Source of the DNA: Lucifuga dentata
Taxonomy: Eukaryota; Chordata; Actinopteri; Ophidiiformes; Bythitidae
Direction: 5' to 3'
NCBI GenBank assembly: GCA_014773175.1
Contig: VXCM01005479.1
Location: 1-64,000 of the forward strand
Length of the DNA stretch: 64,000 nucleotides
Shown: one piece after another, positions 1 through 10,166 of the stretch
Layout of the letters: each line of letters begins with the position of its first letter
How positions within the stretch are numbered: position 1 is the stretch's first letter
Made by a program: the position numbers and the translations under genes
The notes under the pieces: model-generated
What the model was told of the DNA's origin: nothing
Seen by the model: the letters and a program-made list of their open reading frames with translations, nothing else
Databases searched by the model: none

Positions 1-96
1 CTGCTGCTCAGAAATGCTGACTTCTGCCCTTAGTCTAGCTTCCACTACTCTTTCCCATAACTTCAATGTGTGGCTCATCAACTTTATTCCTCTGTA
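1..96 (-). pseudogene. LINE reverse transcriptase fragment, cut by window edge
   Basis: Read on the minus strand from 96 down to 1, the sequence is open for 32 codons and begins YRGIKLMSHTLKLWERVVEA, followed by RLRAEVSISEQQ. This is the well-known N-terminal palm region of LINE reverse transcriptases (the NYRGI-L-S---K--ER motif block) that copy element RNA at the target site. The reading frame runs off the left end of the window, so the catalytic region (FADD-type motif) is not visible. Just upstream on that strand (above 96) the similarity stops at a T-rich stretch, so this piece is probably 5'-truncated. I cannot assign the clade beyond an RTE- or CR1/L2-like LINE. The piece is short, and no claim of activity is possible. 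Confidence 0.8.
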
Positions 97-1158
97 AAAA
101 AATACACAAGGGATAAAATGTGATAAATGCCTTGGACAAATATTGTAATTATAGACATTCTGCAGCAATAAAAAAAAAAAAATAGCATGGTTTAAAATGT
201 CACTGTATGAATGCCTTAACATTTTGAACTATTATATGAGATAGATGAAGAGTTGCCTTCCTCACTTTTTCATTTACCAAGTTGGGTGGTTTCTCTAGGC
301 AGCATTACACACAGGTGCCAGTATTGACAAAGCATTTATGAGCTTTGATGAGTAATTAGTCAGAGGAAATCGGATTAGCAGGGATTGGCCCAGTAACCGA
401 TAATTAGACTTTGATGAAATCTTTCTTTCCACAATGTGCTTTACAAAAACGCAAAGTTCTATTTGTGTATCTGAGAAGCTACAAAAAATAGATACTGTTC
501 AAGTGAAAATACAATAATGTTTCTAATGAGAAACTCAGAACCTTGTTGCAAAAATAAAAGGGGTAGAAAAGGGGATTTTGTTTCCTTGTGTTAATTTAGA
601 AAGCTAATTATCTAAATGTGTTCACACCGTTCCCCTGAATGTCTCATGCATTTTCTTTTTGTAGTATTTTGATCATTATTTTTGTTCAAGGGCTGGAACC
701 AAATTTGTGTTCTTTCCACCTCGAGTCTTCAGTGATGATACCACATGAAAACACCAGAGGACAACATGCTGAAAGTCATCCAGTTGTCAAAACACACTAT
801 GCATTTAAAACACTGCAGCCTTTGTGGTCATTTGTCAAGAGCAATTGTGGTTAATAACAGCAGAAATATTCTTAAGTTTATGCAAATTAACCACATGAGA
901 CTTAGGCAAGGATTTATATTTTAAATCAAGCTACAGGCATAAAGAAATTAACTCAAATCTGAACACACATGTACGGATACATGCTTATTCACACATATTT
1001 TGAGTGTATGTATGCAATGGAAGGAACAGAGCACAGTCTTATCAGTGAGCCATTGTAAGCTGTTGATCATTACGTCACTCTACTTGCTGATTAGGCCTTT
1101 GTGGACTGTCTGTTTCATAAACAGAGTCCAATATCCTTCACCACAACCAGCAGATCCC
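97..1158. other. AT-rich stretch, nothing recognised
   Basis: Low-GC sequence with a short poly(A) near 169-182. The longest open frame (639-854, 71 codons) has no recognisable motif. I see no repeat, exon or RNA gene here. Confidence 0.6.
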
Positions 1159-1166
1159 CGCCCATC
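1159..1166. repeat. Target-site duplication, left (hAT A)
   Basis: CGCCCATC, repeated exactly at 2672-2679 on the other side of the element. An 8-bp duplication is the hallmark of hAT-superfamily insertion. Confidence 0.88.
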
Positions 1167-1867
1167 CAGGGCCGTACGCAGGGTTTTAGAAATACCGAGG
1201 TCCAAAACCTGAGCCTGTTAGGGGGGTTCGATTTCCCTGATCTAAATACGTGCATTTTAAGATGTTTGGAGAGATAAAAATTTAATAACAATAGCTTTAA
1301 AACCATGTCAGTCAGTAGCATAAACGATCTGTCTCTGCTTTTCATAACCTGCTCCCTCTGTCTCATGTCCTCCTCTCTCTGTCCTCAGCATTACAATCAT
1401 TCTTTCATTTCTCTCTCTGTCTTCAACTCTGTCCTCTCTCTCTCTCTCTCTCTGTATTCACTGCCTGTCCCTTTCTCTGTGACTTCTCACGTGTCTCTCC
1501 TGCAAAAGTGTATTAAAATAATTTAGTAAAATTATATACACCTTTATTTCATCTTTGTGTTTGCATCATTTTGGATTTGATTATAGAAATGTGTCTCAAA
1601 CAGTACATAAACACAAGCAAAATGTGTGTTATACAATAATACTATATTACACTACAATGATGTTAGGTGTTTTGTGTTGTTGTTAAATTGAGCCTTTTGG
1701 TTCCACTGTAAAGAATGTAAAGAAAAGTAATTCAATTAGATCCCAGAGAACAAAATTTGCAGGGGTAGAAATACTACCTATTACAACTACCCATGGAAAA
1801 TAGTTTAAATCATACCTTAGAATGATGTATTTCCTGACTAAGCATCTTATTCAGCACATTTTGTGGG

Positions 1868-2043
1868 TTAGGGTTAGCTAATAAGCCGTGATCCTCAGTT
1901 AAGGTAATCAGCTGCTGAAATAAATATCATGTTTACCGGTACGTGGAGTATTTTCAGAAAATCACAGGAATACTATGACAATACCTAGAAAAACAGGTAA
2001 TTTGCTAAACATATAAATTGATGGAACAATATCAGGGGGTCGG
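1868..2043 (+). repeat. Internal direct repeat, copy 1 (hAT A)
   Basis: Starts near TTAGGGTTAGCTAAT and continues through GGTAATCAGCTG, TTTACCGGTAC and ATTTTCAGAAAATCACAGGA to CAGGGGGTCGG. The same order of blocks recurs at 2205-2353 with point differences and small indels. Subterminal or internal duplications are common in non-autonomous DNA elements. Confidence 0.75.
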
Positions 2044-2204
2044 CTGAGGGAATTCCAAAACTCCGGAATGTTCCAGCACATAGACAGACCCGCATCGACG
2101 GAGGTACAGGATAATTACTGAAAACACGTAACGGGTAAGATCCTTTACAAAACAAACAAACAAAAACAAAAAAAAAAAAAAAAANAGGAGTCCGGAAAAC
2201 TTAA

Positions 2205-2353
2205 AGTTAGCTAATGTCACTTACGGTAATCAGCTGTTTACCGGTACCGGTAGTGGATTATTTTCAGAAAATCACAGGAAAACTATGACAATTCTCAGAA
2301 AAACAGGTACTTTGCTAAACAAATAAACTGATGGAACAACGTCAGGGCGTCGG
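2205..2353 (+). repeat. Internal direct repeat, copy 2 (hAT A)
   Basis: Second copy of the block at 1868-2043, containing TTTACCGGTACCGGTAG, the TCAGAAAATCACAGGA core and ending GTCAGGGCGTCGG. It is about 300 bp downstream of copy 1 in the same orientation. Confidence 0.75.
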
Positions 2354-2671
2354 TTTATATGCCGGTTTCTTTAAAAATCTAAATTTGCAGGTCAAAATCC
2401 AGGGTCGGCTTCACTTAAAGAACCTCCATGTGTGTGGAGCAAAGATATTCTAGTAACAAACAAGATAATGCACTGCACCACACGCACACGCACACACACA
2501 CACAGCAATGACGGCGATCAGATGAGCAAGTCGGTCATTTTGCCATGATATAATAACTTTGCCGCACCAAAGTAAAATTATTTTAGGCGATTAATTCACG
2601 ACTTGTATTATACACCTAGGAAAAACTACCAGGTCCGGACCTCGGTGACCTCCATGGTGGGTACGGCCATG

Positions 2672-2679
2672 CGCCCATC
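2672..2679. repeat. Target-site duplication, right (hAT A)
   Basis: CGCCCATC, an exact match to 1159-1166. Confidence 0.88.
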
Positions 2680-3343
2680 TGCCTCCCCCACCTCACTTTG
2701 CCTTGTCTTGCTAGTTGAAGCCCAAATGGCACCTGCCACTTTCTTTTCAAGCTTGGCCAAGAGAGTGTTTAGAAAACTGTGTTTCGAGGTGTCTCTTCTA
2801 TGCCGCCCTGCAAATCTGAAGATGCGTAATTTTCTTACAAGAGCTACCATAATAATAGCTCTGTGCTTTGAGTAACTTTGAGTATTAATGCCATTTCTTG
2901 CTCAGTGATTCATCAAATGCATTAATATGAAGGTTGGTGATGGATGGAAAGAGACAGAGGAGAGGGGAGGAGAGGAGAGGAGAGGAGAGATTCAAGGCCA
3001 TCTTTCCCCATTTATCCTTCTAAGTCCAGGCAAAGTTGAACTACCTTGTCTTTCAAATTCTGAATGCTCTCTTCTCCTTATCTAACCAATGATCTCGAGT
3101 CAACAAATCTGAAATTGCTCCAGAATTCTTTCCCTGGTTGTGCGAAAGGCCAATTTCTGCCGCATTGTGCCAATTTGTAATGTTGTGTGAACCTAAACAA
3201 TATCTGACTCTCTTTGGAAAAGAACACTCCTTTTAGTTTTCAATGGTGCTTTCCAGTTTTTGGTTTAAGCACTGTGGCTGCAACATTTATGTACAGTACA
3301 CCTCCACAGTCTCTGTGAACCTTGTAAGGATAAAAACGGTGTA
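2680..3343. other. Unassigned stretch with a GGAGA repeat
   Basis: Holds a (GGAGA)n-like purine repeat at about 2955-2990. The rest shows no recognisable gene or repeat. The open frame at 2603-2875 spans the hAT boundary and its target duplication, so it cannot be an intact gene. Confidence 0.6.
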
Positions 3344-3907
3344 AAGGACCATACTGGTCATTTTGCATGTTTTAGCCCAATGAATACTACTGTATGTGTT
3401 ACGTTACTGAAAAGCATTTTCCAAAACATAAAACCATATTTTAGTTTTTGTATCATTTTGCCAAATTCCCTAATCTTTCAAAATGTTCAGGTGATATACC
3501 CACCTTAAAATTCAATGTTTCACATGTTAATGTTTATGCCCGATTGGGGAAGACATGGTCATTTCAATTTCTCGGTAAAAGCAGTTTTCTCCTGGGACAA
3601 TATTCCCTGTCAGAGACATAAATTTTCTTCCGTATAGCTCACGCTGGATTGGTTAAATTAAATAACTTTGACACAAAACAAATTTAACAGACGTCATGTT
3701 CACTGTGATGGATTACCTACCTCCAATACATCTTAAGTCTCTATAAGTTGATTTTTATAATATATTGAAATGAACTGATGGCTGCCTGGAAGGTGGAAAA
3801 AAACAATTTTAATATTTACCACTGCAGTGCTACATTTGGAAAATGGTTGACAGTAATGTAACTTGTATGTGGGTTGTATTTATTGGGCTCAAACCGGTAT
3901 GGTCCTT
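3344..3907 (+). mobile_element. Family X long-TIR element, copy 1
   Basis: A 564-bp element with inverted ends. The left end reads AAGGACCATACTGG followed by TTTTGCATGTTTTAGCCCAA. The right end reads TTTATTGGGCTCAAACCGG then TATGGTCCTT. The inverted similarity continues inward for roughly 100 bp (TTACTG...CATTTTCCAAA on the left, TTTGGAAAATGGTTGACAGTAA on the right). The same sequence order is found at 20542-21140 and 62927-63503, and in reverse at 16810-17140. There is no coding capacity. By structure it is a MITE-like non-autonomous DNA transposon. A TA target duplication is suggested by copy 3, but here the flanks are TA on the left and AA on the right. The superfamily is uncertain. Confidence 0.8.
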
Positions 3908-4348
3908 AAAATTAAAAGCATAATACCTGACTGTGCCTTTCATTTAAACTCTTTTTTCTGAAACTCCTTAAAGTGCTGCATGCTAAAGCACACTTCTTAC
4001 AAACAAAACAGCGAATGCAATGACAAGTTCAATCAAGTGACACTGCAGATCTGCTAAAACATCTTGAATGCCCTTGGCAATATTTCCAATAATTCTCTGG
4101 AAAAATCATGCTGCAAAGCTTATTTGAAAAGACAGAACAAATAAAAGAAGACAAATTCTCCCAATAAACAAATCATTACTCAGTGTCTTCTTGAAAAGAA
4201 AGAAAAAGCATAAACTTTACAAAGAAAGTCTTGAGTTAAAGCTGTATTATTTTCACTACACAAATCTTGAAAAAATATCGCATTTTACATATAGAATTAT
4301 TATTATTATTTTTTTTTTTATTTAACAAATTGTAAGATAATTATGTTT
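3908..4348. other. AT-rich stretch, nothing recognised
   Basis: Low-complexity AT-rich DNA between two MITE-like elements, with a T-rich tract near 4303-4320. No gene, RNA or repeat that I can name. Confidence 0.6.
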
Positions 4349-4703
4349 GGAAGCCCATTTCCACCACCTCAAATTAAAAAATTAAAAAATTGCATTCCCT
4401 CCCAAAGTTTGCGTTCTCTTGCAAAGTTTTGCAACAAAGTTTGTGTTCCCTTGCAAATGTTTTGCATCCCCTCACAAACAGCAGCAGGCGTCACAACTGG
4501 ACAGCACAGCAGAGGCTGAGGGGAAGTTGGCTTTGCTGCTACATTTTGTCAATATTTACCTATTTGCCACTTGTGAGGGGACGCAAACTTTGCAAGTGGA
4601 TGCAAAACTTTTGCGAAGGAATGCAAAAATTTGGTGAACGCAAATTCTGCAAGGGAACACAATCTTTTTATTCTTTATTTTGAGGTGGCAGAAATGGGCT
4701 TCC
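4349..4703. mobile_element. MITE with ~130-bp inverted repeats and GCAAA units
   Basis: Inverted ends GGAAGCCCATTTCC...CACCTCAAATTAAA (left) and its reverse-complement counterpart TTTGAGGTGGCAGAAATGGG CTTCC (right). Inside each arm there is a degenerate unit of about 17-20 bp built around TTTGCGTTCCCTTGCAAA. The arms cover about 130 bp each and leave a short centre (about 4480-4565), so the whole element can fold. There is no coding capacity: the frames over this interval read only through the repeated units. TTATGT occurs close to both ends (4341-4346 and 4709-4714), but the spacing to the ends differs, so I do not call it a target duplication. Confidence 0.75.
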
Positions 4704-7700
4704 ATACTTATGTAATGTATAACTTTAAAATGCAAGGAAAACATATGAAGTGTAGAGAGACACACTGCTGCACTGCTTCTCTCACGCTGACGCTGCTTTT
4801 CTCTTCTATTTGATTCACTACCATGTGCTTTGACTATTGATTACAATGCCAATTTACATGGAAATAAACTAATGATTATCTAATGAGTGCATTCAGGAAA
4901 TTTGACTTCAGTTAACAATGTTAAAAAGATCAAATGAATGGTATAGATTACTGAGGAGTTAGCACTGAGAAGAGGAGTGGCTTCCTACAGGAGGTGTAGA
5001 GCTGAAGGAGATAAACAGGCAATCCAAGAACCCAACAACTCTGTTGGTAATTACAAAGGACTTCAGGGGCTCTTCGTAGGAAATGAGTTGTGTGTCATCT
5101 ATGCAGAAAAAGAAAAATCATCTCTGGAATTATTAGAATTCACAGCTAAACAGAGGATAAATAAAGGAATATTAATATCATGGCATCATGGCTATGCTTT
5201 CCCATGATTCTGCACAGTTAAAACCAGACACACACAAAGAAGGCAACAATTACCTGTTACACAGGGGCAAAGTTATAAAGGGAAAATGTATCTTATGGGT
5301 GCTTGCTGAGAGGAACAACAACAGCAGGGAATAAATTGTGAAATGGCCTCTCTCATGATTTGGTTTTTTTTTTTTTTTTTTGTTTGTTTTGTTTTTTTTA
5401 ATTCACAACTGCACAGCAGCCCTTTACTGTACTTACTGGTGCTGCAGATATTTAAAACTGTTTAATGAGAATTCTGTTCTAAGGTTTGAAAAACATTCAG
5501 AAAATGAAGTTTTGCCCTGTTCTAACGATGACAGTGGTGAAAGTCTTCTCAGGCTTTCTATGGTTTTAACTCTTACTAACACTAGAGTTTGCAAAGCTAT
5601 CAGTTACTTGTAGGGCATTTAGCACTGGCTTCAATACAAATTCATCTTCTGGCTCAGGTCTGAATGGAGGCTTGCAACCACTCTCCTGCATAGCAATGAT
5701 ACAAAAACCAATGAGGTCTTACTGATTTCCCTCACACTCTTCCAAAAAACACTCTGAAGGCGAGCTGATTCCTTACTGAAGTCAGTGCAAACGCCATGCA
5801 TACATTTATTTTATCCTGCTGAAATGTTACTTCCACCATAAAGAAGAATTCTTTTTAAAATGAGGTCTAACTGAAGTTGGCTTCTTTGGTTCAGAAGGGA
5901 AAAAGGAAAGGAAGGAAGGAAGGGCAGAGGGAAAATTTCAATCCTTTTGTAAACATGTACGGACACAAATGCAAGTATTTGCTCGTTAATCTGGCTGTAT
6001 AATTTAGCAGAGCACAAATATAAAACCAAAACATTCTGCATGGCTGATACGATTAGCCTATTAAATCCACATAAGAATTTCAATGTGAAAATTAATAAAA
6101 AGTTTAACAGCTTCTGACAGAAGGTTTGTAAGATGATCCACTAAGGAAACCTGATGCATACAGTTGAAATGCAGCATTAGTATTTCTAATTTGACCTATT
6201 ATTGATATCTATACAGACAAGAATTACATGTAATATCAATAAAGGAAAATAAAGGGAAAAAAAGCTTACTAAATGAAGGAAGAGGAATACAGCTACTGTG
6301 GTGGCAGCTTTCAGGAGTGGAAAAGAAGAACAGGTTTTCACTCTCTTCATCTTCCCCCTCCCTTCATTCATTTCTGATCTGACCCTCAACATCACCCATC
6401 TACACCCCCACTACCCTGACTCACCCCTACCTTTACCTGAGCCTCCCATTTCCCAAGAGGCATTAAACTCACTGGCCCTGTTTGATTTAGGCAGGTCGGG
6501 TGTCAGTGTTCAGTACAAGCCCATGGTGAACCATGAATAATGGATCTGCCATGGGTCTGAGTCCCCCTGGGACTCCTAGCTTCCCCCCTCGTCTCACTCC
6601 TGCTGTGACTGGAATAGTCAATGTCCCATTAACAACCAATGATTCATAAAGGCTCCCACTGCCAGTGTGCAAGAAACAGGAAATGTAAAAGAGAGACAGT
6701 TGATGGGAAACAGAAATTATGACACCCTATACACTTACGTTGTATGTTTGTATTTTGATCAATAAATGAGGGAAAACATGTATAAAAATTAGCATTTAGG
6801 CCATGACACACCGGGCTGTAATGGCGGGTTTAGAGATGAAACAATTTTTCCTCTGTGGCTAACATCTGGGTTCAAAGAATTAGCAACAGAACAACCAACA
6901 GTTGATGTGCTAATTTACAAAGCATATTTTAAGCTTTTTGATTTCAACCTTTTAAGATGCCATATAAATAATAATAAAAATGTATAATGAAAGATTTGAT
7001 CCAGGTCATAAAACTCAAAACTACACGAGTCCCTGTAGCTTCTTTACATAATAACCATTTGATTATCTCGTTTGTTAAAAGTTTGTTGAAAGAGATTCAT
7101 AGCACCACAATGTGGAAAAACGCCTTGTTCATACCTTTTCAGGATGTCCACACAGGAAGGTGGGATGAAAAGCCATCACCATAGAGACAGGAGGCAGTGG
7201 CGTGGTGTGTAAATAATCTATTGGAGGAATTTGCACAGCTTGTCAGACCTGCACAATTATGCAACTTGCACTCTGTGCTACATTTATCGTGTAAAATTGA
7301 GTTCAGTCTTTTCTACTTACTTTTATTTTTTGTTACTTTGCTATCTTAGTTATCTATTATCTTATATTATTATCTTATATTATCTAACACTTTCCTTCAT
7401 TGTAACGGACATAAAACAGACTGGCATTATGTTGCACAACAGCTTCAGCTGTTTGATTTATAATTATAATGTACAATATATTCATCTGCACATTTGATTG
7501 TGAGAAGACATTACAGCAGTTTTGCTCCTCTTTGTGTTCATATTGTGCTTGTTTGTTCTTGCTTTTTCTTCTCTTTTCCTGAAGTTCAATCTTGGAAAAA
7601 ATCTGCAGTAGCTTATCTTTGATACATCTGTTTGAGGAGCAACGATGAGCTTTCCAGAGAGTTTTTTTTTTCTTTTCCCTAAGCCAGTCTATGTTCCCAC

Positions 7701-8632
7701 TTATCCTCTACATAACACTAGTCTAATAATTATTGCATTGTGTGCAGTACTCTTACCNAAAAAAAAAAAAAAGCCATTAGCAAATTGCCATAGAACTGCT
7801 GTTGCAGGCTTACCAACAAGCCATCCAGATTTTGTTTTTTACTGTAATGTGCTAGCCATGAGCACAAATCTTAATGTATAGTGTGAAATTCGTAGGGGTA
7901 AAATAATTTATAAAAAGTACAAGGCTTATCTGCAAGGTGCATTAATAAATTAGGTATACATAAGATCTTTTTGTTGCTGTCCATTATCTCACTGTATTCA
8001 GAGTTGATGCTAATTTAGTAACAGGGCTTTGGCATGAAATGAAATGTGCATATATCAAATGGATTATCAACTACTTTTTTCAATTAAAAAAAATGTTTAA
8101 AAGGATTTACAGCATGACCAAATTTCTCAAAACACTGTCCTCTAAATGTATCACAGGGTGACATCATACCAACAGCTCCATTTGGACCCAAAATGTCACA
8201 CGAGATTATCCTCAAAGTCAACATTATCAATCTCATCATAAATAGGAGAATGGGGTTGTTTGCTATGGCAGTTTGAAATTTCACAGAGAAGTTAATACTT
8301 TTCAGATCTTTCAATCACCTCCTGCTATAACAGTCTGCAGTGACATTTACTGTGACGTGAGCTTCATCACTTTACGTTCAGTTTCCTTACTCTCACTCTC
8401 CTCACTCCTTTTTCCCCATCTGCCACCCATCTCCTTACATGCTGAAACATGATTAGAATAAGGTTTCAAACCAGTGAGAATGGGAGACTATTTCTAATTT
8501 ACAGGTAGAATATAACCACCTGTTGCTACAAAGAGATGGAGGCTGATTAAACATCAGTGGCACATTGGCTCCTATACAGTCAAGCCTGTGCAGCTCAGTG
8601 TTAGTATGACACAAAAAAGTAGGACATGGAGG
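4704..8632. other. Long unassigned stretch
   Basis: Contains a poly(T) tract (about 5364-5399), a (GGAA)n tract (5905-5923), a GC-richer patch (about 6340-6680, listed separately) and a poly(A) after a single N at 7758. I see no transposon ends, RNA gene or convincing exon in the remainder. Open frames of 60-90 codons occur on both strands without recognisable motifs. Confidence 0.55.
6340..6680. other. GC-richer patch with exon-like signals, unproven
   Basis: This interval is clearly less AT-rich than its neighbours and has open frames on both strands. On plus, a pyrimidine-rich run ends in GATTTAGGCAG at about 6494, followed by a frame open to a stop at 6538-6540. A second plus frame runs from the ATG at 6534 to a stop at about 6648. 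On minus, a pyrimidine-rich run ends in CACTGGCAG near 6660, then a frame is open for about 55 codons. I do not recognise any of these peptides. Chance is as likely as a real terminal exon. Confidence 0.2.
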
Positions 8633-8640
8633 CTCATGAA
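8633..8640. repeat. Target-site duplication, left (hAT B)
   Basis: CTCATGAA. It matches ATCATGAA at 9555-9562 in 7 of 8 positions. Confidence 0.75.
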
Positions 8641-9554
8641 TAGGGCTGGATATTAACTCTGATATCCCAATTACATTTGAATTCGATTTCGATTTTCGAA
8701 GTCCTGATTCAATTCGACTCGATTTAATTCAATTCGATTTGGTTAAATTCTGTAAAATTTTGTGAGGGTTATGTCTTCTTAATTACATTATTGTATAAAA
8801 AAAAGTGTACAAAATATATGTTTGAAAACTTAATGTGTATTAAAGGAAACCATTCCCAGCTGTCACAGGCTCAGGCTAAGCTTTTGCCTGGCTGTAGAGA
8901 GGCTCTGAAGCTCTTTGGCATCCACATAGAGCTTTGTGTAGCCACCTTACTAATGTGTTGTTATGTGGGCACAGTGTACAAGGATTCCTGTATTTTAAAC
9001 ATGTTCCGAACTAAATCCCTCGTTATCTACGCTGCAAGGGCGCATATCCTTGCATATAAAAATAGCAACGGATTCTGGGGGTTTTTTGGCTGGAGGTGAG
9101 GCAGGTGGCAGCTTGCCAATCGATGTGTTTTCTACCATCATCTGTCTTCATTCAGGTGTCAGTGGCGTAGACTTCACGGCGGTGGGGTGATGCCTCGTCA
9201 AGTAGCTCCACAAGTTCAATGTGTTGCCATAAAATTTTACTTCTGAGCTATGTATTTTGCAAATGGCCTTATTTTGTTGGGCTCTTTTGAGTCCTTTTGC
9301 TTTTAAAAGGGAAAATTAGTCCAAAATCTGCTTCAAATCTGGAAGCGGAGTCACAGGCGCAATGTTGTTTCCATCGTAGAGTAATCAATCTACATAAGAC
9401 AGAACTTATGCTACTAGCATTATGTATGCTACTAGCATTCAATTAAAAATTAGACTATTTTAAAAGATTGATTTTTAATTTTATGAATCGATATTGGAAT
9501 CATTTCAATTTGAAATGAAATTAATAAAAAAATCAATTTTTTTAACCACCTCTA
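8641..9554. mobile_element. Non-autonomous hAT transposon (element B)
   Basis: A 914-bp element. The left end is TAGGGCTGG. The right end, read from the other strand, is TAGAGGTGG (7 of 9 identical). Next to the left end is a run of ATTCGATTT repeats, and next to the right end are ATCGATATTGGAATC and AATCAATTTTT blocks. This AT-rich TTCGAT subterminal style is typical of fish hAT elements. The flanks are an 8-bp duplication with one mismatch (8633-8640 and 9555-9562). The open frame at 8791-9099 has no transposase motif, so the element looks non-autonomous. A small tandem duplication of TATGCTACTAGCAT lies at about 9407-9439. Confidence 0.8.
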
Positions 9555-9562
9555 ATCATGAA
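9555..9562. repeat. Target-site duplication, right (hAT B)
   Basis: ATCATGAA, one mismatch from 8633-8640. Confidence 0.75.
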
Positions 9563-9617
9563 GTGTCATAGTTGCAGTATTACAAAAAGACACAAATATA
9601 TGTATATATACAGTATA

Positions 9618-10035
9618 CAGTGGGGTCCAAATATCTGAGACCACATCAAAAATCTGTGATGTTTTCCATGTAAATCTGGAAATAATCAGAAAGTCTGACA
9701 TCACAAGAAGCTCTATGGAACATTGTCAAATCATACTGTGATAACTTGGGTCATCAGGTTTTGCACAAACTTGTGAGTCCATGCCAGCTTGAAGCATGCT
9801 GTCATTAAAGCAAAAGGGGAGCATACTAAATACTAAGATATTCTGAAATTCATGTACATTTTTCAAAGATTCAACATTTCATTCAAATTGTTAAGATGAT
9901 ATTATCATTTGTAATGAAAAATCTTGTATTAAATTCAAAAAGAATGCAAAATATAGATTTATATTTATAGAAGCATTTTCACAATGGTCTCAGACTCACA
10001 TAGACACACACACACACACAATGGGGTCCCCATTG
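9618..10035. mobile_element. Non-autonomous Tc1/mariner-like element with CA repeat in its right TIR
   Basis: The left end CAGTGGGGTCCAAATATCTG then AGACCA follows a TA at 9616-9617, the usual Tc1/mariner target dinucleotide. On the right, TGGTCTCAGACT (about 9985-9996) is the inverted counterpart. The outermost GGACCCCACTG is represented by GGTCCCCATTG at about 10025-10035, separated from it by a CA-repeat block. So the right inverted repeat appears to have been split by microsatellite growth. The interior (about 370 bp) has no transposase and matches the fish Tc1-like pattern as I remember it. The right boundary is less certain than the left. The segment 10015-10037 can also fold as an 11-bp-arm hairpin. 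Confidence 0.65.
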
Positions 10036-10086
10036 TGTTATGTGTGCTGCGATGGACAGCCAAAGCTTTCAGACATCACACATAGG

Positions 10087-10088
<2 letters not shown>

Positions 10089-10131
<43 letters not shown>

Positions 10132-10132
10132 N

Positions 10133-10164
<32 letters not shown>
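10089..10164. repeat. Compound (CA)n-N-(GA)n microsatellite
   Basis: CA units run to 10131, a single N sits at 10132, and GA units follow to about 10164. The N marks a place where assembly failed across the repeat junction, so true lengths are unknown. Confidence 0.95.

Positions 10165-10166
<2 letters not shown>

Larger units (their letters stand above)
1167..2671. mobile_element. Non-autonomous hAT transposon (element A)
   Basis: A 1.5-kb DNA transposon. The left terminus starts CAGGGCCGTACGCAGGG. The right terminus, read inward on the other strand, starts CATGGCCGTACCCACC. Both inverted ends continue into a shared CCGAGGTCC block within about 40 bp. It is flanked by the perfect 8-bp duplication CGCCCATC at 1159-1166 and 2672-2679. 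The terminal CAGGG form and 8-bp duplication place it in the hAT superfamily by established criteria. No transposase frame is visible inside, so it would need a transposase supplied elsewhere. The interior holds a TC-rich tract (about 1434-1453), a duplicated segment (1868-2043 and 2205-2353), a poly(A) interrupted by one N at 2185, and a CA repeat (2478-2504). The single N may mean the length is not exact. Confidence 0.86.

Noticed and set aside
2603..2875. 90-codon frames on both strands
   Set aside because: They cross the hAT A boundary and target duplication, so they cannot be an intact host gene.
4390..4683. 97-codon frame and its overlapping partners
   Set aside because: They are readings of the MITE at 4349-4703 and its tandem units, not a gene.
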